A stretch of DNA of 5,610 nt. Source: JAYRWN01 sp041917975 (lineage in GTDB: Bacteria > Bacteroidota > Bacteroidia > Chitinophagales > Saprospiraceae). The DNA lies in contig JAYRWN010000007.1 of NCBI GenBank assembly GCA_041917975.1, forward strand, positions 1 through 5,610, written 5' to 3'. Of the stretch, positions 1 to 5,610 are shown piece by piece (the first letter of the stretch is position 1; each line of letters opens with the position of its first letter). The translations under genes and the position numbers were made by a program. A model generated the notes under the pieces. That model made no database searches and was not told the origin of the DNA. It was given only the letters and a program-made list of their open reading frames with translations.

Positions 1-3000
1 CATTCAGCGATTGGATTAACTCTTGGGGCGTAATTTGTTCGGAGATGCGGCTGAAACCCTGGAAATCGGTAAATAAAATGGAAACTTGTTCAAATAATTT
101 CGGCTCGACTTTGCCGGAAGATTTTAGTTCCTCGGCAGTAGTCCTGGGTAAAATATTGAACAACAATTGATCTGATTTCTGTTTTTCCTGTTCGATGATG
201 TCCCGCTGTTCTTCGATGGTGCGCGTCCGTTCAATCACTTTTTGTTCCAGGTCGCGATACAATAAAGCATTTTCGATGGAAATAGCCATTTGGGCTGCTA
301 ATAATTTAAGCACTTCCACGCGATCAGGCGTAAAAGCATTCGGCAATAAATTATTTTCCAGATAAATAGCTCCGGTCAATTTACTCTGCAACAATACTGG
401 GATGCAGGAAATGGACAGTGCATTATTCTCCCGCACATAGGAGAGGTCCTTCCACCGTTCGTCTTCGCTGGCATGGTCGATGACCAGAGTCTCTTTGGTC
501 CGGATCACATATTGGAAAACTTCGATGACCAGGTCGGATGAGGTTATGGGTTTATGATGTAATATTTTCCAGTTTTCATCCATCAAGGTGCCTTCTGCTT
601 CTACAAAAAATTGTTGAGTTGTTTCATTGCCGTGTATGATGAGACAGCGTTCGGCGCCAGCCGCTTCTAACAAAATTTTAGATAGTTTTCGCAGCAATTT
701 ATCCATAACTACCTCTCCGGAGATGGCGGTCGTTGCCTTTATCAGAGAGTTAAGGTCCAGGTTGGCCAGCCGGGTGGAACGGGTACTACTGGTCTTGGCG
801 CTGTGGCGACGCACGGTTTGTGAAAGATCATCCACATCCAGGTCTACCAGTATCGGGTATTTGGTTTTTAAGAATTTTATCACTCCCAAAGCTCCCCATT
901 CTGCATAACAGCGCAGTGCATCACTCATATAGGCCCGGGCTACTTTATGCCGGCCAAGAACGGCGTAGAAATGGGCTGCTTTTTCATTGATTAACGCTTC
1001 ATCGCCAAGAAATTTATAGATATTGGCTGCTTTTATGGCTTGATCATAATGATTTTGAGCCAGAGCATGATCCCCGTGAAGTTTGTAGGCTTTTTCGGCC
1101 TCCAGAAATAAAAATTTGTGGCTAAAATTATCCGGGCAGTTGTCTGACCAGATTTTCAGCTGGGTGGTATGTTGTTCCAGGGTTTGCATTAATTCGGGTG
1201 TCTCCTGCACCGGATGTTCAGCTATGACGTCCACCAGAATTAATGCATGATATAACGTCAGATCAACTGAAAACAAAGTGCCCTGGGCAATGTGGCTAAG
1301 TTGTAAGGTGGCCGGCATTAAATCCAGCACCTGCTGGTACTCCCCGGTACGGTAAAACAAAGCTATTTTTGCCCAATTATAAGTGAACAAACCCCACATG
1401 GCATTCTGCTCCTGGCAGGATTGCAGTATAAATTCTTCAGTTAACTGGTCATTAGACAAGGAGTCTAATTGTAATGTTTGACCTTGTAGAGCAAAACTGT
1501 ATTGTTTGGCCACAACCAGCATCCAGCGGTGGATGTCATTGCTGCGTTGGTAAAATTTCAGACCGTTTTCACACTGTTCGATGGCCGAAAGTAATGGTCT
1601 GCCCATGATGATGGGGGTCCAGCCGAGGTAAATAGCACAAAATCCAGCGTAGATCAAATCACCGGTTTCCAGGCCGAACTTGTACCCTTCTTCAAGATAA
1701 GGAATGGTTTGTTCATAATGTTTTTTCCAAGGCAATGTCATCTCTCCAAAAAGGTAGGAGACTTTAGCCCGGTTTTCTATTTTGTTGAATTTTCGATTAA
1801 GGGTTACAGCCAGCTCTCCCCATTCGTAGCCGGTGCTATAATTTTGCATGGTGCCATTAACTACGCCATACGCGCCATAGCCCATGTCGGAGAGATCTGA
1901 GTTGCCGTTTTTTAGGGACAACTTTACTAACTCCATCACATTCCAGACCCATTTTAATTTGTCCATATAAAAAGCCGGCGTAGCCGCGATCGCCAGCATC
2001 AACACCGGAAAATAATAGTTTAAATCCTGCAGGGTAGGTAATTCTTCCAATTCATGAATCGCTCTGCCGGCGCGCAGGGTTTCTATTTCCATGAAACCTT
2101 GCCCGATCATCTCCGGGGTGACCGAGGAGGGATAATTTACTCCTAATAATTCCAAACCTTTTTGGCAAGCGGTTAAGGCCTTCTCAAAATGGCCTAATGT
2201 GGTAAACAAGATGCCCTGAAGAAGATAAATTCTGACATTATTCGCCGGATTTGCGGAATGTTGGAACATCTCTTCCATCAGCTTTTCCGCTTCCTGATGA
2301 TGTCCGATTAAATATTTTGATTCCGTCGCTTCGTAATGTAATTCAAAGGTAAGCGGATAAAGCGCTTCGTCCTCCCAGGCCCCGGTGGGTAATAAACGTA
2401 TGCCCTGCTCCAGGTAATTGACCGCGGAATTATGCGCCAGTGATTTTTTGGCCTTTTGCCCGGCCTGAAAATACAAGGTAATTAAAGTTAATTTTTCTAC
2501 CGGGTCATGGATTAATTCAAGACATTGATCGAAGTGATTAATCAGATCAAACAACAGATGTTCTTTTTCTGATTCAGGTGTATTTTTTAATAACAGCCTG
2601 CCTATGCTCAAATGTAATTTTTGCAAGGTAGCCTGATCATAAAGTTGATACGCCGCTTGTTGAATGCGATCGTGTAAAAAATGGAAGTTTGCGTTTATGC
2701 CGGACTGTATATTTTCTGAGTCAGCCTGAATAAATAAATATTTATAATTATTGTCCAGCGGAGCGATGAGACCTTCCTCCACAGCAGGCAATAAATCCCG
2801 GGCTATCTCGGTGGCTGATTGCTGTAAAATGGTTTCCAGAATATTTAAGTCAAACTCATTGCCAATACAGGCCGCAGCAGTCAGCACGGCTTGGGTGGCC
2901 GGATTGAATTGTTGGATTTTTTCGGTCATCAGATCCACCACATTGTCGGTGATGTTCATGGCTTTGATGACTTGTATTTCCCACTGCCATTGATTGGTAT

Positions 3001-4711
3001 TGTAATCAAAACGAATTAAATCTTCCTCGTGTAGTTTTCTTAAAAACTGATTGATAAAAAATGGATTACCCTGGGTTTTTTGATAAATTAAAGCACTTAG
3101 ATCAGCGCATTTCACCGGATCGGAGCGCAGGGTATCCATGACAATCTGATTGGTCACTTCCGGTTTTAATGGGTTGAGGTGTATTTCGGTGATGGGTCCG
3201 TCACCCGCCACTAATTGCTGAATGGATTTACGAAGCGGGTGATTGGCATCAACTTCGTTGTCCCGGTATGCACCAATTATCATTAATCCACGGATGGTAG
3301 CATCGTTGATAATGGTATTGATCAGATCCAAACTTCCCAGGTCGGCCCATTGCAGATCATCCAGAAACACGATCAATGGGCGGTCTGAATGGGTAAATAA
3401 ATGAATAAAACTTAAGAAGGTATTGTTAAAGCGGTTTTGGGCTTCGGAGGGAGGAATTACACTTAAAGGCGGTTGCTCGCCGATGATCAGTTTTAATACG
3501 GGCATGGCTTCGGTGAGTAACAAACCATTAGTGCCTACAGCCGCATTGATTTTATTTTTCCAGTCAACGATGTCTTCTACCGTCGAACTTAAGATTTGTT
3601 TGATCTTTCCGCTCAAGGCGTCCAGAATAGCCGAATAGGGTGTGTTGCGCTGGTATTGATTAAACTTGCCGTAAATGTATTGTCCTTTATTTAGAGTCAG
3701 GGGCTTATAAATTTCCTGGACCAAGGAGGTTTTACCTACTCCGGAATAACCACTGATTAACAAATATTGGTTCTGACCGGCGCGCGTTTGTTCAAGCAGG
3801 GTGTTGATGATGTTTATTTCCTGATCTCGTCCATATAATTTTTGTGAAACTTCGAATTGGGTGGAATAATCTTTTTGTCCCAAAGGAAAAACCAGCAAAG
3901 AACCGAATCTGCTCAGTAATTCAAAGTTTTGCTCCAGGTCGTGTTTTAAGCCAAAAGCAGACTGGTAGCGGTCTTCAGCATTTTTGGCCAGCAGTTTGCC
4001 AATGATTTTGTCCACAGGTGCGGGGATGCCACTCAGATCTGGTTCTTTGGCCAGATGCAAGTGTATCAAGCCCAAGGGGTCAGGACTCTCGAAGGGCAAA
4101 TGGCCTTTTAACAATTCGTAAAAAATAATCCCCAAAGCATAGAGATCGGAGCGCTGATCTATTCGGCGGTTCATCCGCCCGGTCATTTCCGGTGCGATAT
4201 AAGCTAAGGTACCTTCCAACTGATTGGGCTGACCGAGTTGGCTTTGTTCGCCGCTGAAGCGGGTGGCATTGCTAAAATCAATAACATTTATTTTTTTCGT
4301 GGCAGGATCAATCAGTATATTTTGAGGTTTAAGATCCTTATGGATAAAATGCAATTCATGTATTTTGCGCACAATTTCAGTGATGGCAATAGCCAGGGGT
4401 AAAAATGCCTGCACGTCCATGGGTAATGGACTATATTTATTCAGGGTCACCCCCGGTGCTTCCGCCAGAAGTATGGCCGGCCGGTTTTCCAAGCGGGTTT
4501 TTTGCATCACTTTGCGGATGCCGGGAACATCCACTTCTTTTAGATAATCATACTCGAGATAAAACCTGGCCAGATCGGTGTAAGTCGGATATTCTTTGGT
4601 TAGAACTTTTAAGATGGAGCTCTGATTATTTTCTGGATTTACATACCTGTATACGCTGGACTCTTTGCCATGATAGAGGGCCTGAAGGTGATGCTGGTTA
4701 ATCTGATTCAT
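1..4711 (-). CDS. Giant HstK-type signalling protein: Ser/Thr kinase - AAA ATPase - TPR - GAF - class III nucleotide cyclase (3' end cut by window edge)
   Basis: This is one uninterrupted reading frame of 1570 codons that leaves the window before its stop. The kinase domain (about residues 5-262) shows Lys35 (SSILKVL), a probable helix-C Glu53, catalytic loop HKDLKPQN (124-131, Asp126, Asn131), DFS (145-147) in place of DFG, and YIAPEMTGRMNRR (171-183), a signature of this family. The AAA_16/STAND ATPase (about 290-640) has LYGRDQE, Walker A GYSGVGKT (321-328), Walker B LIVFLDD (446-452) and QGNPFF (547-552). A TPR-like helical region fills about 690-1310. GAF spans about 1335-1480 and ends in AAQMAISIENALLY. 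A charged coiled coil (about 1485-1515) leads to LLFNILP (1516-1522) and the cyclase start LFTDFQGF, with metal-binding Asp1549. I see no signal peptide or convincing membrane segment, so it is probably cytoplasmic. The ATG at 4711 is the earliest possible start because an in-frame TAA lies four codons upstream. The expected role is to phosphorylate proteins and make cAMP or cGMP in response to a GAF or TPR input; ligand and targets are unknown. Confidence 0.93.
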   Translation of the reverse strand, partial: MNQINQHHLQALYHGKESSVYRYVNPENNQSSILKVLTKEYPTYTDLARFYLEYDYLKEVDVPGIRKVMQKTRLENRPAILLAEAPGVTLNKYSPLPMDVQAFLPLAIAITEIVRKIHELHFIHKDLKPQNILIDPATKKINVIDFSNATRFSGEQSQLGQPNQLEGTLAYIAPEMTGRMNRRIDQRSDLYALGIIFYELLKGHLPFESPDPLGLIHLHLAKEPDLSGIPAPVDKIIGKLLAKNAEDRYQSAFGLKHDLEQNFELLSRFGSLLVFPLGQKDYSTQFEVSQKLYGRDQEINIINTLLEQTRAGQNQYLLISGYSGVGKTSLVQEIYKPLTLNKGQYIYGKFNQYQRNTPYSAILDALSGKIKQILSSTVEDIVDWKNKINAAVGTNGLLLTEAMPVLKLIIGEQPPLSVIPPSEAQNRFNNTFLSFIHLFTHSDRPLIVFLDDLQWADLGSLDLINTIINDATIRGLMIIGAYRDNEVDANHPLRKSIQQLVAGDGPITEIHLNPLKPEVTNQIVMDTLRSDPVKCADLSALIYQKTQGNPFFINQFLRKLHEEDLIRFDYNTNQWQWEIQVIKAMNITDNVVDLMTEKIQQFNPATQAVLTAAACIGNEFDLNILETILQQSATEIARDLLPAVEEGLIAPLDNNYKYLFIQADSENIQSGINANFHFLHDRIQQAAYQLYDQATLQKLHLSIGRLLLKNTPESEKEHLLFDLINHFDQCLELIHDPVEKLTLITLYFQAGQKAKKSLAHNSAVNYLEQGIRLLPTGAWEDEALYPLTFELHYEATESKYLIGHHQEAEKLMEEMFQHSANPANNVRIYLLQGILFTTLGHFEKALTACQKGLELLGVNYPSSVTPEMIGQGFMEIETLRAGRAIHELEELPTLQDLNYYFPVLMLAIAATPAFYMDKLKWVWNVMELVKLSLKNGNSDLSDMGYGAYGVVNGTMQNYSTGYEWGELAVTLNRKFNKIENRAKVSYLFGEMTLPWKKHYEQTIPYLEEGYKFGLETGDLIYAGFCAIYLGWTPIIMGRPLLSAIEQCENGLKFYQRSNDIHRWMLVVAKQYSFALQGQTLQLDSLSNDQLTEEFILQSCQEQNAMWGLFTYNWAKIALFYRTGEYQQVLDLMPATLQLSHIAQGTLFSVDLTLYHALILVDVIAEHPVQETPELMQTLEQHTTQLKIWSDNCPDNFSHKFLFLEAEKAYKLHGDHALAQNHYDQAIKAANIYKFLGDEALINEKAAHFYAVLGRHKVARAYMSDALRCYAEWGALGVIKFLKTKYPILVDLDVDDLSQTVRRHSAKTSSTRSTRLANLDLNSLIKATTAISGEVVMDKLLRKLSKILLEAAGAERCLIIHGNETTQQFFVEAEGTLMDENWKILHHKPITSSDLVIEVFQYVIRTKETLVIDHASEDERWKDLSYVRENNALSISCIPVLLQSKLTGAIYLENNLLPNAFTPDRVEVLKLLAAQMAISIENALLYRDLEQKVIERTRTIEEQRDIIEQEKQKSDQLLFNILPRTTAEELKSSGKVEPKLFEQVSILFTDFQGFSRISEQITPQELIQSLN

Positions 4712-4731
4712 TCCGCTAATTTATAGGATCA
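4712..4731 (-). other. Short intergenic junction with weak ribosome binding site; possible translational coupling
   Basis: The flavoprotein gene ends in two consecutive TGA codons; the second (4731-4729) occupies the first bases of this gap. An in-frame TAA for the kinase reading frame lies at 4723-4721, which rules out a longer N-terminus. The only purine-rich stretch before the kinase ATG is AGCGGA, which abuts the start codon with no spacer, so there is no ordinary Shine-Dalgarno sequence. There is no room for a promoter or a hairpin terminator. I infer that the kinase is read from the flavoprotein transcript and may depend on ribosomes finishing the upstream gene. A promoter inside the upstream gene cannot be excluded. 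Confidence 0.5.
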
Positions 4732-5610
4732 TCATGTTAATAGGTTGGGGTATCTTTTGTGCATGCCTGATTTTGCCAAAGGAAAAAGTAATTTGTGAAT
4801 CGGCGTGTATTGATAAGCCCGGCGCATGAAACGGACCGGGTCCTGCCTGCCATGCACCAATTTGGATAAAAAACCATACCCGCTTTCAAAAACAGCAGCT
4901 TTTTCATAAATGTACCGGCATACAATGCCAGCTTTACGATTTTGGCCAAATACAGCCTGAGCTTGTTCCCCATATTCAGTTTCATGTATTATGGAATGAG
5001 CCGCCAGGTAAGCCGATTGCATCGCTGAACGTATGCCGAATCCAAATAAAAAATCCTGGATGCCGGCCGATTCACCGACTTTCAAGCGGTGGCCGGAGGT
5101 AAATTCAAATCCGTGACTAAATCCGCCAATGCCGCCCACTTTTTTTACTTCGGTCATCTCCACCGGGCAATGTTTTAAAATAATTTTTTCGGTTTGCTTA
5201 AAGGATTCTGCTAAACTGGGAAAGCGGTCAAACAATACCGTACAAAGGCATCCATAGCCATCCACAATCAGTAAATAACCGTAACCACGACACGCTGCGG
5301 CATCATTGACTAAAGCTATAGCGGTGTCGGGGTGAGACGTCTTGAATTTTATCCCGGTATCCACGGCAAATATTTGTTTGGAGGACGGCCCGGTGGCGAT
5401 GATATCAGCCTGTTCGAGGGCCAGAGGATGATGGTACCGGATGTTGACCCCAAGTTGTGAAGCCTGCCTGGTGAGGGCTTGATCCAGTGTATCATGGTCC
5501 GTGCCGCGTTTAACCAAATAACACAAAGGTTTTGCAAACGGCATATGCAGATTCATTCCATAGCCGTTGATGACTTGCAGGGTGGGCAACGCTTTATAAT
5601 AAAAATCGGA
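4732..5610 (-). CDS. FAD-dependent oxidoreductase, geranylgeranyl reductase-like (C-terminal part; 5' end beyond window)
   Basis: The frame is open from the window edge (first full codon at 5610) through 292 codons to tandem TGA TGA stops, of which the first is at 4734-4732. The N-terminal Rossmann GxGxxG segment that binds the ADP part of FAD would lie outside the window, so roughly the first 90-120 residues are missing. Visible residues 1-90 include an ATGPSS segment, resembling the end of the substrate-domain insertion in this fold. GYGYLLIVDGYG follows, and then GGIGGF and the second FAD-binding motif VGESAGIQD (visible residues 178-186), continuing FLFGFGIRSAMQSAYLAAHS. That last stretch is the hallmark of the geranylgeranyl reductase / FAD-binding-3-like superfamily, whose members reduce isoprenoid chains or oxidise lipids and aromatic compounds. 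The substrate cannot be deduced. The usual Gly-Asp of the motif is Gly-Glu here. A TTG at 5589 could serve as a start codon, but the frame stays open upstream and the fold would then lack its nucleotide-binding half, so I treat the gene as truncated by the window. It ends 19 bases before the giant kinase gene on the same strand. Confidence 0.85.
   Translation of the reverse strand, partial: SDFYYKALPTLQVINGYGMNLHMPFAKPLCYLVKRGTDHDTLDQALTRQASQLGVNIRYHHPLALEQADIIATGPSSKQIFAVDTGIKFKTSHPDTAIALVNDAAACRGYGYLLIVDGYGCLCTVLFDRFPSLAESFKQTEKIILKHCPVEMTEVKKVGGIGGFSHGFEFTSGHRLKVGESAGIQDFLFGFGIRSAMQSAYLAAHSIIHETEYGEQAQAVFGQNRKAGIVCRYIYEKAAVFESGYGFLSKLVHGRQDPVRFMRRAYQYTPIHKLLFPLAKSGMHKRYPNLLT

Noticed and set aside
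627..908. Plus-strand open frame of 93 codons
   Set aside because: It lies wholly antisense to the TPR/GAF part of the giant gene, which has strong family motifs in its own frame; the product is Ser/Arg-rich with no recognisable domain.
1986..1993. GCGATCGC octamer resembling the cyanobacterial HIP1 repeat
   Set aside because: I see only one copy in the window, whereas HIP1-rich genomes usually show several in this length, so it does not support a cyanobacterial origin.
1960..2020. Hydrophobic stretch YYFPVLMLAIAATPAFYM as a possible membrane segment
   Set aside because: It is isolated, contains a Pro near each end, and sits in the helical repeat region where homologs have similar buried helices; a single internal crossing would put the kinase and cyclase on opposite sides.
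4365..4701. Overlapping plus-strand open frames opposite the kinase domain
   Set aside because: They are antisense to clear kinase motifs (Lys35, HKDLKPQN), overlap each other in different frames and show no protein family features.
4737..4985. Minus-strand frame of 82 codons inside the flavoprotein gene
   Set aside because: It is an out-of-frame shadow of the conserved flavoprotein reading frame.
5589..5589. TTG as the start of the flavoprotein gene
   Set aside because: The frame remains open to the window edge with plausible protein sequence, and starting here would remove the FAD-binding Rossmann half of the fold.

Overview
The window holds two protein-coding genes, both on the minus strand and both cut by the window edges. 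They are separated by 19 bases. Together they fill the window, so no stretch over 300 bases lacks a gene, and I see no RNA genes, mobile elements, CRISPR arrays or long repeats. Reading right to left, in the direction of transcription, the first gene is the C-terminal part of an FAD-dependent oxidoreductase resembling the geranylgeranyl-reductase group (4732-5610). The second is a giant signalling gene (4711 down to 1) that runs off the left edge after 1570 codons.

The giant protein is a modular signal transducer. Its order is an N-terminal Ser/Thr protein kinase domain, a STAND-like AAA_16 ATPase, a long TPR-like helical region, a GAF domain, a short coiled-coil linker and the beginning of a class III nucleotide cyclase domain. 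The first five parts match the HstK-type family of very large bacterial kinases (Ser/Thr kinase, predicted ATPase, GAF). Many members of that family end in a histidine kinase. Here the visible C-terminus carries a cyclase linker (LLFNILP) and the first metal-binding Asp region (LFTDFQGF), so the output is probably a cyclic nucleotide.

The host is a bacterium of moderate GC content by eye. HstK-like proteins are typical of bacteria with rich signalling repertoires, such as filamentous cyanobacteria, myxobacteria, Chloroflexi, Bacteroidetes-related groups and various uncultured lineages. The sequence alone does not let me choose among them.

The close spacing and shared strand suggest co-transcription, with the kinase start possibly translationally coupled to the end of the flavoprotein gene. 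A working link between a lipid- or isoprenoid-type oxidoreductase and a cyclic-nucleotide signalling protein is only an inference from this layout.
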